Positions 1 to 6,929 of a stretch of 6,929 nucleotides of DNA are shown here, one piece after another. The notes under the pieces were generated by a model. That model was not told the DNA's origin, did no database searches, and saw only the letters and a list, made by a program, of their open reading frames with translations. Position 1 is the first letter of the stretch. Each line of letters begins with the position of its first letter. The stretch lies in NCBI GenBank assembly GCA_029863735.1, contig JAOTUT010000081.1:1-6929 (forward strand), given 5' to 3'. The position numbers and the translations under genes were made by a program. The stretch comes from Ignavibacteria bacterium (GTDB taxonomy: Bacteria; Bacteroidota; Ignavibacteria; Ignavibacteriales; Ignavibacteriaceae).

Positions 1-14
1 AAGTTCGGGATGAC
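1..14. repeat. Possible arm of a palindromic intergenic repeat, cut by the window edge
   Basis: The window opens with AAGTTCGGGATGAC followed by a T-rich run (15-25). From memory, the palindrome ATCCCGAAACAAGTTCGGGAT is common between genes in Bacteroidota and related genomes. These 14 bases match its right arm exactly, but the left arm would lie outside the window. A stem followed by T residues could also act as a terminator for a gene to the left. Confidence 0.3.
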
Positions 15-123
15 TTTTGTTTTTTCCCTCTCCCGTATCCAATAAATTCTTAAATTTACAGTCTGGATTATTAACTTGTCTGCTTCTGGCAGAAATCCAT
101 CTTTTTCTATCTGATATTCCAAA

Positions 124-2904
124 ATGAAAAACAAGAAATCATCAGTAAATAACAAAAAGATAATCGTAAAAGGCGCACGTGAGCACAACCTGAAGAACCT
201 CAGCTTTGAGATTCCGAGGAACAAGCTTGTTGTGTTTACTGGTGTAAGCGGCAGCGGTAAGTCTTCGCTCGTCTTTGATACAATTTATGCGGAAGGACAG
301 AGACGATATGTTGAAAGCTTATCTTCGTACGCACGACAGTTTCTAGAAAGAATGAATAAGCCAGATGTTGATTTAATACAGGGAATTTCACCGGCTGTTG
401 CAATCGAACAGAAAACAGTAGCCCGGAACTCGCGCTCAACTGTTGGAACTACTACAGAAGTTTATGACTACCTGAGGCTTCTTTTTGCAAGAATTGGAAA
501 AACAATTTGTTTCCAATGTGGTAAAGAAGTAACAAAGGCAACTACTACAACTGTTGTTGATTGGCTGGATACTAATCCTGATGGAACAAAATTTTACCTT
601 GGTTTTCCACTTCATCATCATAAAGGGCATACGGCAAAAGAAGAAATTGATCTGCTAAAGAAACGAGGCTTCTTCCGTATTTATTCAGTTAAAAAATTAA
701 TTGATTTGAATGAAGAAAAATTTTCTGCAAAGAAATTGAATAATATTCGTGTGATTATTGAAAGAATTAAAGTTGAAAAAGGAAAAATTCGTGAGAAATT
801 ATCAGATTCAATTGAAGTTACGTTTAAAGAAGGAGAAAACAGACTTGTAATAATTAACGCAGAAACCGGTGAAGAAAAAGAATTTAATAAATATTACGAA
901 TGCTGTGGAATAAGATACGAAGAGCCTGAGCCCCGATTTTTCTCTTTTAACAATCCGTTTGGTGCTTGCCCGGTTTGCCAAGGATTCAGCAAGACAGTCG
1001 GCATTGATATGAACCTTGTAATTCCTGATCCAAACCAGAGTATAATGGATGGAGCAATTGCACCATTTCGTGGTGCAAAGTATAGTTCATTTCTAAGGGA
1101 TCTTGTGCAGAATGCAAAAGCATTTAAAATTCCACTTCACATACCATTCAAACAGCTATCCGAAAATCAGGTTGAAATGGTAACGAAAGGTTTTGGAACG
1201 TATCTTGGAATTGATGGCTTCTTTGAAAAGTTGGAACAGAAAACTTATAAAATGCACGTCCGTGTCATGCTAAGCCGATTCAGAGGATATACAATTTGCA
1301 GTGCGTGTAAGGGTTCTCGTTTGAGAAGAGAAGCGTTGCAGGTAAAGATTGCCAGTAAATCAATTTATGATGTTGTAGCTCTCCCGATTGAACACTCATT
1401 AAACTTTTTTGAAGAGCTGAAACTATCTGATTATGATTTACTCGTTGGAGAAAGAATACTAAAAGAAATAATTAAAAGATTAAAGTTTTTAAATGATGTT
1501 GGAATCGGATATCTAACAATGGATCGTTTGAGCAGCACTCTTTCCGGTGGCGAAACACAAAGAATTAATCTTGCTACATCGCTTGGTTCATCCCTTGTTG
1601 GGACACTTTATGTTCTTGATGAACCAACCATTGGTCTTCATCCTAGAGATAACAACAAATTGATCAGCTTATTAAAAAATCTTCGCGATATTGGAAATAC
1701 GGTGATTATAGTTGAACACGATCCTGAAATGATGCGTAATGCAGATTTAATTTTTGATATGGGTCCAAAAGCCGGAATCGGCGGAGGGGAAATTGTTGCT
1801 CATGGAACAGTTGAAGACATCTTGAAGAGTGAAAAATCACTGACAGGGAAATATCTATCGGGGAAATTAAAAATTCCTTTCTCCAAAAAAAGAATCAATA
1901 GAAAAACTAAAAGCATCGAAATAATTGGAGCAAAAGAGAACAATCTGAAAAATATTAATATTGAAATTCCACTTAATAGATTTGTAGTTATAACCGGAGT
2001 GAGTGGTTCTGGAAAAAGTACACTTATTCACGATGTTCTTTATGCTGGAGTAGCAAAATATTTTGGAATGGCACCATCACACATTGGAAAATTCGATGAT
2101 ATACTTGGAGCAAAATATATAGATGGAATTGAGATTGTTGATCAGTCACCGATTGGCAAGTCACCGAGATCAAATCCAATAAGCTATGTAAAAGCTTTTG
2201 AGCACATCAGAGAACTTTTTGCTTCAACACATCAAGCACGGGCAAGAGGCTATAAACCAGGCTACTTTTCTTTTAATGTTCCCGGAGGAAGGTGTGAAAC
2301 CTGCCAGGGAGATGGTTTCATTAAGGTTGAAATGCAGTTTCTTGCTGACCTTTATCTGACCTGTGATGATTGCGGAGGAACGAGATATAAAAAAGAAACT
2401 CGGGAGATTACTTACCATGGAAAAAACCTTGTTGATGTTCTTGAAATGACAGTGGATGAAGCATTACCTTTTTTCAATGGCCACAGAAAAATCGAAAAAA
2501 TACTTCAGATACTTTCTGATGTGGGTTTAGGTTATATCAAATTAGGACAACCATCAAATACACTTTCAGGTGGTGAAGCACAGCGAGTAAAGCTTGCTTC
2601 TCATCTTTCTGCAAGCAGAGAAAGTAAACACACTCTTTTCATTTTTGACGAGCCGACAACAGGACTTCATTTTGATGACATTTCAAAACTTCTCAATTGT
2701 TTTAATATGCTTGTTCAAAGAAATAATTCAGTGGTTATTATCGAACATAACCTGGATGTAATTAAGTGTGCAGATTACATAATTGATCTCGGTCCCGAAG
2801 CTGGAGAAAAAGGTGGAGAAGTGGTTGCAACCGGCACTCCTGAAGAAATCGTTGATGTTGAGAAATCCTGGACAGGAAAATATCTGAATGATTATCTGAA
2901 TTGA
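124..2904 (+). CDS. uvrA: UvrABC nucleotide excision repair, subunit A (UvrA)
   Basis: UvrA is the DNA-damage-recognition ATPase of bacterial nucleotide excision repair. It dimerises, scans DNA with UvrB, loads UvrB at lesions and leaves before UvrC cuts. The 926 residues are close to the usual ~940 and show the duplicated ABC layout. The N-terminal half has Walker [10 protein letters not shown] (40-48), signature LSGGETQR (473-480), Walker B VLDEP (497-501) and switch histidine H532. The C-terminal half has Walker [10 protein letters not shown] (625-633), signature LSGGEAQR (814-821), Walker B FDEP (841-844) and H875. Cysteine pairs occur at C129/C132, C282/C285, C392/C395 and C724/C727 with C747/C750; the last two form the classic C-x2-C-x19-C-x2-C DNA-binding zinc module. 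A segment matching the UvrB-binding domain (about 133-245) is present, so this is not the shorter UvrA2 paralogue. The ATG at 124 follows an in-frame stop at 112-114 and places the conserved GAREHNLKN motif at residues 17-25. No Shine-Dalgarno is visible. One zinc site is irregular: C260-C261 are adjacent instead of C-x2-C. The gene stands alone, convergent with the next one. Confidence 0.97.
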   Translation: MKNKKSSVNNKKIIVKGAREHNLKNLSFEIPRNKLVVFTGVSGSGKSSLVFDTIYAEGQRRYVESLSSYARQFLERMNKPDVDLIQGISPAVAIEQKTVARNSRSTVGTTTEVYDYLRLLFARIGKTICFQCGKEVTKATTTTVVDWLDTNPDGTKFYLGFPLHHHKGHTAKEEIDLLKKRGFFRIYSVKKLIDLNEEKFSAKKLNNIRVIIERIKVEKGKIREKLSDSIEVTFKEGENRLVIINAETGEEKEFNKYYECCGIRYEEPEPRFFSFNNPFGACPVCQGFSKTVGIDMNLVIPDPNQSIMDGAIAPFRGAKYSSFLRDLVQNAKAFKIPLHIPFKQLSENQVEMVTKGFGTYLGIDGFFEKLEQKTYKMHVRVMLSRFRGYTICSACKGSRLRREALQVKIASKSIYDVVALPIEHSLNFFEELKLSDYDLLVGERILKEIIKRLKFLNDVGIGYLTMDRLSSTLSGGETQRINLATSLGSSLVGTLYVLDEPTIGLHPRDNNKLISLLKNLRDIGNTVIIVEHDPEMMRNADLIFDMGPKAGIGGGEIVAHGTVEDILKSEKSLTGKYLSGKLKIPFSKKRINRKTKSIEIIGAKENNLKNINIEIPLNRFVVITGVSGSGKSTLIHDVLYAGVAKYFGMAPSHIGKFDDILGAKYIDGIEIVDQSPIGKSPRSNPISYVKAFEHIRELFASTHQARARGYKPGYFSFNVPGGRCETCQGDGFIKVEMQFLADLYLTCDDCGGTRYKKETREITYHGKNLVDVLEMTVDEALPFFNGHRKIEKILQILSDVGLGYIKLGQPSNTLSGGEAQRVKLASHLSASRESKHTLFIFDEPTTGLHFDDISKLLNCFNMLVQRNNSVVIIEHNLDVIKCADYIIDLGPEAGEKGGEVVATGTPEEIVDVEKSWTGKYLNDYLN

Positions 2905-2918
2905 TTTTTGAATAAAAC

Positions 2919-2975
2919 TTAGTGGTTTAAAGGTTTTTTTACAACAAAAACAACAAGAGCACCAGGAAACACTAA
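2919..2975. repeat. Small inverted repeat spanning the convergent uvrA/reductase spacer
   Basis: TTAGTG at 2919-2924 is the reverse complement of CACTAA at 2970-2975, enclosing 45 bases that are T-rich then A/C-rich. The right arm overlaps the reductase stop codon (2972-2974). The spacer composition resembles A/C-rich intergenic repeats of the ACCACAAAGGCAC type that I recall from several genomes, but it is degenerate. No G/C-rich terminator hairpin is present here. A 6-bp match at this distance may be chance. Confidence 0.25.
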
Positions 2976-3988
2976 ACCTTCACCACAACCTTCCCAATTG
3001 TCTTGCCTGATTGAAAATGTCTTAAAGCCTCTACTAATTTTTCAAATTGATAAACCTTTCCGATATATGGACAATTAAGTTTCAGCGTCAAAACTTCCTC
3101 AGCCATACTCATCAACTCATCTGGTCTGTCCCACAAATAAATTAAATTAAAACCCATAACTGACTTGTTAATATTTGATAGTGAAAGTGGATCTACTTTT
3201 GGTCTAGTTAGAAATTTATAAAAAACATTCAGGTAATTTGGTCTGGATGAGTGAGACATAAATTGTGCGCCTCCATAAATAATTATTCTGCCGGATGGCG
3301 CAAGTGCTTTAAAACTATCCTTAAAAATATTTCCTCCTATTGACTCAAGGACGATATTTAACTTTCTCTCTCCAAGGGCTTTTTTCAATCGTCCCTCAAA
3401 ATTCTTATTTCTAAGTATTACATCATCATATCCCTCATTAAATAAAAAATTTCTTTTTGATTCTTTACCAATCGTTCCAATTGTATATGCGTTAAACTTT
3501 TTGGCAATCCTGTTTGCGTAAATCCCAACTCCACCCGCGGCGCTGTGAATTAAAATCGTATAATTACTTTTGATGTTCCCTAATTCTACTAAAGCATAGT
3601 AAGCTGTGAGTGCCTGAACAATAAATGCAGAACCTTCCTCAAAACTCCAGTTCTCAGGCAATTTCAAAATATAGCGTGAATCAATGTTCAAATGTGTTGT
3701 GTATGCCCCAAATCTTATTGCTCCCATAATTTTATCTCCAGGTTGGAATTCTTTTACATTACTTCCTGCTTTCAAAACAATTCCGGAATATTCAAGCCCG
3801 GGTATAAAACTACCTTTTGGAGTTGCACTGTATAGCCCCTGAATTGCAAACAGATCAGCAAAGTTTAAGCCGATGGATTTTACTTCTACATTAACTTCAT
3901 TAATTCCTGGCTCGGGAAGATTTTCTTCTATCAATTTTAAGTCATTGATTGAACCTGCTTTATTTATTCTGTAAACTTTTCTTTTCAT
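2972..3988 (-). CDS. Zinc-independent medium-chain reductase, NAD(P)H quinone oxidoreductase / VAT-1-like
   Basis: This 338-residue protein is a soluble, probably cytoplasmic oxidoreductase of the medium-chain dehydrogenase/reductase superfamily. Members reduce quinones or alpha,beta-unsaturated carbonyls with NAD(P)H. The N-terminal GroES-like catalytic domain (about 1-125) contains GLNFADL (40-46), PGLEYSGIV (63-71) and PGDKIMG (83-89). The Rossmann nucleotide-binding domain carries HSAAGGVG (148-155), the quinone-oxidoreductase form of the glycine-rich loop. The catalytic-zinc cysteine and structural-zinc cysteines of alcohol dehydrogenases are absent (N42 lies in the GLNFAD motif), so a zinc-free mechanism is expected. 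The C-terminal stretch with NKSVMGFNLIYLW (274-286) and the ending GKTIGKVVVKV (328-338) resemble VAT-1-type members more than zeta-crystallin or E. coli QorA. Length is normal. The start ATG (complement of 3986-3988) gives the standard N-terminus, although no Shine-Dalgarno precedes it. The gene diverges from the S46 peptidase and converges on uvrA, so it is probably monocistronic. The natural substrate cannot be read from the sequence. Confidence 0.92.
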   Translation of the reverse strand: MKRKVYRINKAGSINDLKLIEENLPEPGINEVNVEVKSIGLNFADLFAIQGLYSATPKGSFIPGLEYSGIVLKAGSNVKEFQPGDKIMGAIRFGAYTTHLNIDSRYILKLPENWSFEEGSAFIVQALTAYYALVELGNIKSNYTILIHSAAGGVGIYANRIAKKFNAYTIGTIGKESKRNFLFNEGYDDVILRNKNFEGRLKKALGERKLNIVLESIGGNIFKDSFKALAPSGRIIIYGGAQFMSHSSRPNYLNVFYKFLTRPKVDPLSLSNINKSVMGFNLIYLWDRPDELMSMAEEVLTLKLNCPYIGKVYQFEKLVEALRHFQSGKTIGKVVVKV

Positions 3989-4008
3989 AATGCGATAGGT
4001 CTGAGATT

Positions 4009-4037
4009 TTAATAATTTTGTACAGGCAATATATAAT
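4009..4037 (+). promoter_or_regulatory. Candidate promoter of the S46 peptidase gene
   Basis: A perfect TATAAT at 4032-4037 has TTAATA (4 of 6 matches to TTGACA) at 4009-4014, separated by 17 bases. Transcription would start near 4044, leaving a leader of about 30 bases before the ATG. Overlapping this, TAATTTTG at 4013-4020 fits the Bacteroidota -7 consensus TAnnTTTG, but no TTTG box lies the expected distance upstream. Which signal is used depends on the host's main sigma factor. A/T-rich spacers produce such matches by chance, so support is moderate at best. Confidence 0.35.
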
Positions 4038-4064
4038 TACTTAGCATTTTTATTCCTCATAAAA

Positions 4065-4070
4065 AGGAAG
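4065..4070 (+). promoter_or_regulatory. Ribosome binding site of the S46 peptidase gene
   Basis: AGGAAG at 4065-4070 lies 6 bases before the ATG at 4077, a good Shine-Dalgarno at a normal distance. It supports this start codon, as does the signal peptide that begins exactly there. It contrasts with uvrA and the reductase gene, which lack a recognisable site. Confidence 0.7.
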
Positions 4071-4076
4071 AGCTTA

Positions 4077-6209
4077 ATGAAGAAAATAATAATTACAATT
4101 ATCTGCTTCTTGTTTTTTTGTCAATTTACAACTTCTGCACAATCATATTATTACGGAATTGATTTCGATACTGTTAAAGCTCAAAAGTATGATATGGGCA
4201 AGATGTGGACATTCGAAAATCCACCACTCGAATACTTCGATAAACTTTATAATTTCAAACCTTCGGAGGAATGGCTGGATAAAGTTCAAAAATCTGCTCT
4301 CAAATTTGGTAGGGGCTGTTCAGCTTCATTTATTTCAGAGGATGGTTTGATAATGACAAATCATCATTGTATCAGAGGAATATTGAGAGATTTGAGCACC
4401 GATGAAATGGATTTATTGAAATATCGGTTCTATGCTGAGAAGCCAGAAGATGAGTTTAAGATTCCCGGATTATTTGTTCGCCAGTTGATGATGATTGAAG
4501 ATGTAACTGAAGAAATAAAAACTGCTATGAGCGCAGTTGTTTCAGATTCTGAAAAAGTGGTGGTAAAAAATCAGACAATTGAGGAAATCAAAACCAGATA
4601 TTACAATCAGAATTTAGAACTTAGTTATGAAGTTATCTCTTTGTATTACGGAGGTAAATATTCTGTATATGGATACAAAAGATATAATGATATCAGATTA
4701 GTCTTCGCACCTGAGCTAATAGTTTCAAAAGTTGGTGGTGATTATGATAATTTTACCTATCCGCGTTATGGTTTGGATTGTGCTTTCCTTCGTGCTTATG
4801 AGAATGACAAGCCAATAAAAACCAATTACTATTTTAATTGGAGCACAGAACCAGTATTTGAAGACCAGCCTGTATTTGTAGTTGGAAACCCCGGCAGCAC
4901 AAACAGATTATATACAATTGCACAGCTTGAATTTTTAAGGGATTATCGATACGGACTGCAAACACCTATGCGAAAAGAACTTTACAAGATTTACTATGAT
5001 TTAGTAATGCAATCGAATGCTGAAGATATGAAACTTGTGGCAACCTTGTTTAATGTAGGAAATGGTTTGAAGGTTTATGAGTCAACTTATCTTTCACTTC
5101 AGAATCCGTTTTTCATTGCGAGGAAAAAAGATTTTGAGAAAAAATTTAAAGAAGCAGTTCAATCAAATCCTGAACTACGTAAAAAATATGGAAGTATCTG
5201 GCAGCAAATAGCTAAAAATAGAAATGCAGCTTCAGTTTATACAAATGAATTATATGCGTTAACCATCAGTACCACTTATTCACCAAAATATTTATTTATC
5301 GCAAAAGATTTGATAAAACTTGTAGAGCAATTAAATCTCCCGGAGGCAGAAAGGGAAGAAGTATATAAAGGCGAAAAGCTCGACAGCTTAACAGAAAATA
5401 TTTATCCGATGAATCTTGATAAACAAGTGGAAGATAAAAAACTGCTTGTACAGTTAAGTGTTTTAAATAGTAATCTTCCACCTGAAAATCAATTGGTTCA
5501 GTCTTTGTTTATGGGGATGGAGTTAGATGAAGCGGCTGAGAATATTTTGTCAACTTCATCAATTACAACCAAAGCAAATGTAATCACACTTGCAATGGCA
5601 GGTCCAGATTCAATATTAAATTCAGATGATCCCTTCATCAATTTTATTTTAGATTCAAGAGACAGACTGATCGAATTGCAAAGTATTAATAAAAAACTTG
5701 ATGACTCTGATATGGTGAATAATCAACTGCTCGGTGAAGCGCTATATGAAATATATGGTGATACAATACCTCCGGATGCCACAGGCACATTGCGTATTTC
5801 TGATGGAATTATTAAAGGATATGATTATAACGGAACAATAGCTCCGGTAAAAACAACTTTTTATGGATCACTGGACAGATATTATTCATTTAACAAAAAG
5901 TTTCCATTTAACCTTCCGGATTATTGGGAAGATTTGCCGGAAGAGTTTGATCTTTCGACCACTTTAGATTTTGTTAGCACTTGTGATATAATCGGAGGAA
6001 ATTCTGGAAGTCCTACACTTAATATTAAAGCAGAAGTTGTTGGTTTAGCATTTGATGGAAATATGGAAAGTCATTCCGGAAGATATATATACACAACAGA
6101 AGCGAACAGAACCGTGAGCGTAAGCGCTGAAGGAATGATTGAAGCGTTACGCGATCTTTATAAAGCAAAGCGATTAGCTAATGAAATCCAGAATGGGGAA
6201 ATGGACTAG
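4077..6209 (+). CDS. Secreted S46-family dipeptidyl-peptidase (DPP7-like serine exopeptidase)
   Basis: S46 peptidases are chymotrypsin-fold exopeptidases that remove dipeptides from peptide N-termini in the periplasm or at the surface, feeding amino-acid users. The 710 residues match family length. Residues 1-21 form a signal peptide (Lys-Lys, then a hydrophobic core IIITIICFLFFC) with likely cleavage after TSA; there is no lipobox. The catalytic triad is visible: His97 in TNHHC, Asp234 in PRYGLD and Ser643 in GGNSGSP. Cys81 and Cys98 fit the conserved disulfide next to the catalytic His. Asp660 lies 17 residues after the Ser, where the family's N-terminus-binding Asp sits (Asp674 of DAP BII). 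Gly661 at +18 is the DPP7-type residue; DPP11 enzymes have Arg there. The middle (about 270-570) should be the helical domain that caps the active site. The usual DNWxWPRHTGD motif reads DNFTYPRYGLD, so the Trp that helps bind the substrate N-terminus is Phe226. The gene has its own ribosome binding site and no operon partner. Exact specificity is inferred, not shown. Confidence 0.95.
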   Translation: MKKIIITIICFLFFCQFTTSAQSYYYGIDFDTVKAQKYDMGKMWTFENPPLEYFDKLYNFKPSEEWLDKVQKSALKFGRGCSASFISEDGLIMTNHHCIRGILRDLSTDEMDLLKYRFYAEKPEDEFKIPGLFVRQLMMIEDVTEEIKTAMSAVVSDSEKVVVKNQTIEEIKTRYYNQNLELSYEVISLYYGGKYSVYGYKRYNDIRLVFAPELIVSKVGGDYDNFTYPRYGLDCAFLRAYENDKPIKTNYYFNWSTEPVFEDQPVFVVGNPGSTNRLYTIAQLEFLRDYRYGLQTPMRKELYKIYYDLVMQSNAEDMKLVATLFNVGNGLKVYESTYLSLQNPFFIARKKDFEKKFKEAVQSNPELRKKYGSIWQQIAKNRNAASVYTNELYALTISTTYSPKYLFIAKDLIKLVEQLNLPEAEREEVYKGEKLDSLTENIYPMNLDKQVEDKKLLVQLSVLNSNLPPENQLVQSLFMGMELDEAAENILSTSSITTKANVITLAMAGPDSILNSDDPFINFILDSRDRLIELQSINKKLDDSDMVNNQLLGEALYEIYGDTIPPDATGTLRISDGIIKGYDYNGTIAPVKTTFYGSLDRYYSFNKKFPFNLPDYWEDLPEEFDLSTTLDFVSTCDIIGGNSGSPTLNIKAEVVGLAFDGNMESHSGRYIYTTEANRTVSVSAEGMIEALRDLYKAKRLANEIQNGEMD

Positions 6210-6241
6210 TTTAGATTCATCAAAAGTTTTTTGGCTTACTT

Positions 6242-6319
6242 CACTGATTAATATGTTTGCATGTAACTAGCACCAAGCAGTAAAGTTTTATAGAATCACA
6301 AACACTGAGTTCTGCATGT
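6242..6319. repeat. Imperfect direct repeat in the spacer after the S46 gene
   Basis: Two copies of the pattern CACTGA followed by TGCATGT occur at 6242-6264 and 6303-6319, with inner gaps of 10 and 4 bases. The starts are 61 bases apart. The copies lie in the 128-bp convergent spacer between the S46 gene and the partial hypothetical gene. They may be remnants of a small duplication or insertion, or a coincidence. Nothing else with support is visible in the spacer. Confidence 0.3.
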
Positions 6320-6337
6320 CAAATGATAGATATTTTA

Positions 6338-6929
6338 TTATTTCGTTATCAATTTTGTTTTGGTAACGAACCAGGGGAGAGGTTCAACGGGAGATTTTTC
6401 GTCATTCAAATAGTCAATGACTGGCTTCCATTCTTTCTCTTTGTTAAACAATCCATATTTATTCATATTAAGTTTAAACTTATCTGATAGCTCAGTCCCA
6501 ATGTCGTGGCAATGGAAAGTGTGAAAGTCACCAAAACCATATTCAATTCCAATAAAGTCGTAACCTAAAAATAATTCATTGTCATTTTCTATTTCTTCTC
6601 TTTGTTTTAAGAGTACCAACCGTAAACCAATTTCACACTCTTTCTTTGATTGTGGTTTGAATTCTTCTAAAATGTCTTTTGCTTCATTTTCATCAAAATA
6701 AAGAGCAAGTATTTTTACGTTGTCCAAATGTGAGAAAAAGGTGTTCTTGTATTCAAAAGCACTTTCAATTTCAGTAAATACATTTAGCCAACCAACCTTT
6801 TTTTCTTTGTATTTTTTGTCAACCCAAGTTCTGATTGAGTTTATGCTGTCATCTGTTAGTTTAAAATAATCTTTTGCTATCTCTGCTGCTTCGTTACTAC
6901 CGGTAGTCCAAGAGTAAGCCCAAATGCTT
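6338..6929 (-). CDS. Hypothetical protein, C-terminal part; start lies beyond the window
   Basis: This minus-strand frame is open from the right edge to a TAA at 6338-6340, giving 196 visible residues. None is Met. A TTG at 6725-6727 could be taken as a start, but the frame continues upstream for 67 codons with protein-like content (for example WVDKKYKEKKVGWLNVF), so that TTG is probably an internal Leu and the true start is off the window. I do not recognise the family. The protein looks soluble, with no membrane segment or signal visible, and it is rich in Lys, Glu, Phe and Tyr. A distinctive segment near visible residues 119-142 runs LFLGYDFIGIEYG, a short linker, then FHTFHCHD, followed by LNMNKYGLF and a Pro/Trp-rich end. 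The HTFHCHD cluster could bind metal or could simply be structural. The general look recalls small accessory or immunity-type proteins of Bacteroidota, but this is only an impression. Confidence 0.75.
   Translation of the reverse strand, partial: SIWAYSWTTGSNEAAEIAKDYFKLTDDSINSIRTWVDKKYKEKKVGWLNVFTEIESAFEYKNTFFSHLDNVKILALYFDENEAKDILEEFKPQSKKECEIGLRLVLLKQREEIENDNELFLGYDFIGIEYGFGDFHTFHCHDIGTELSDKFKLNMNKYGLFNKEKEWKPVIDYLNDEKSPVEPLPWFVTKTKLITK

Noticed and set aside
10..45. A short plus-strand ATG frame of 11 codons ending in TAA, as a possible leader peptide for uvrA.
   Set aside because: It has no ribosome binding site, overlaps the suspected repeat arm, has a low-complexity sequence, and lacks any attenuator-like hairpins after it.
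1..138. Minus-strand open frame through the uvrA leader with protein-like content (for example [10 protein letters not shown]).
   Set aside because: It has no ATG or GTG start and is bounded by a stop inside uvrA at 139-141. About 45 codons without a stop can arise by chance, and the left end overlaps the suspected palindromic repeat. It may be a gene fragment, but this cannot be supported within the window.
4013..4020. TAATTTTG as a definite Bacteroidota -7 promoter element.
   Set aside because: The matching upstream TTTG box is missing at the expected distance, so it is mentioned only as an alternative inside the candidate promoter.
4077..4140. Lipoprotein signal in the S46 peptidase, because Cys10 and Cys15 lie in the hydrophobic segment.
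   Set aside because: The residues before each Cys do not fit a lipobox and both Cys lie within the hydrophobic core; cleavage after TSA by signal peptidase I fits better.
6221..6233. Hairpin CAAAA-GTT-TTTTG after the S46 stop as a terminator.
   Set aside because: The stem is only five nearly all A/T pairs and would be too weak; no U-tract follows it.
6210..6337. Possible integron attC site beside the unknown small gene.
   Set aside because: No RYYYAAC/GTTRRRY core pair with the required inverted symmetry was found on either strand, and there is no second cassette in view.

Overview
The window is AT-rich DNA from a bacterium, most likely a member of the Bacteroidota/Ignavibacteriota (FCB) group. 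Three things point there: the style of the UvrA protein, an S46-family dipeptidyl-peptidase (a family concentrated in Bacteroidota and relatives, also found in Xanthomonadales and some other phyla), and a strong A/T bias at third codon positions. The assignment is inferred from protein style and was not tested by a search.

Layout. Bases 1-123 are a leader with no convincing gene; the first 14 bases look like one arm of a palindromic intergenic element cut by the window edge. Bases 124-2904 (+) encode full-length UvrA. A 67-bp convergent spacer holding a small inverted repeat separates it from 2972-3988 (-), a zinc-independent medium-chain reductase of the quinone oxidoreductase/VAT-1 type. 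An 88-bp divergent spacer with a plausible promoter and a clear ribosome binding site leads into 4077-6209 (+), a secreted S46 serine exopeptidase. A 128-bp convergent spacer with an imperfect direct repeat follows. Finally 6338-6929 (-) is the C-terminal 196 residues of an unrecognised protein whose start lies outside the window.

The four genes alternate in strand (+ - + -), so no two share an operon, and their roles do not form a pathway: DNA repair, soluble redox enzyme, periplasmic or surface peptide digestion, and an unknown. This looks like ordinary chromosomal housekeeping sequence, and I do not see a new multi-gene system. The points most worth following are the substrate-pocket changes in the S46 peptidase, the irregular first cysteine pair of a UvrA zinc module, and the unknown partial protein with a His/Cys-rich motif at the right edge.
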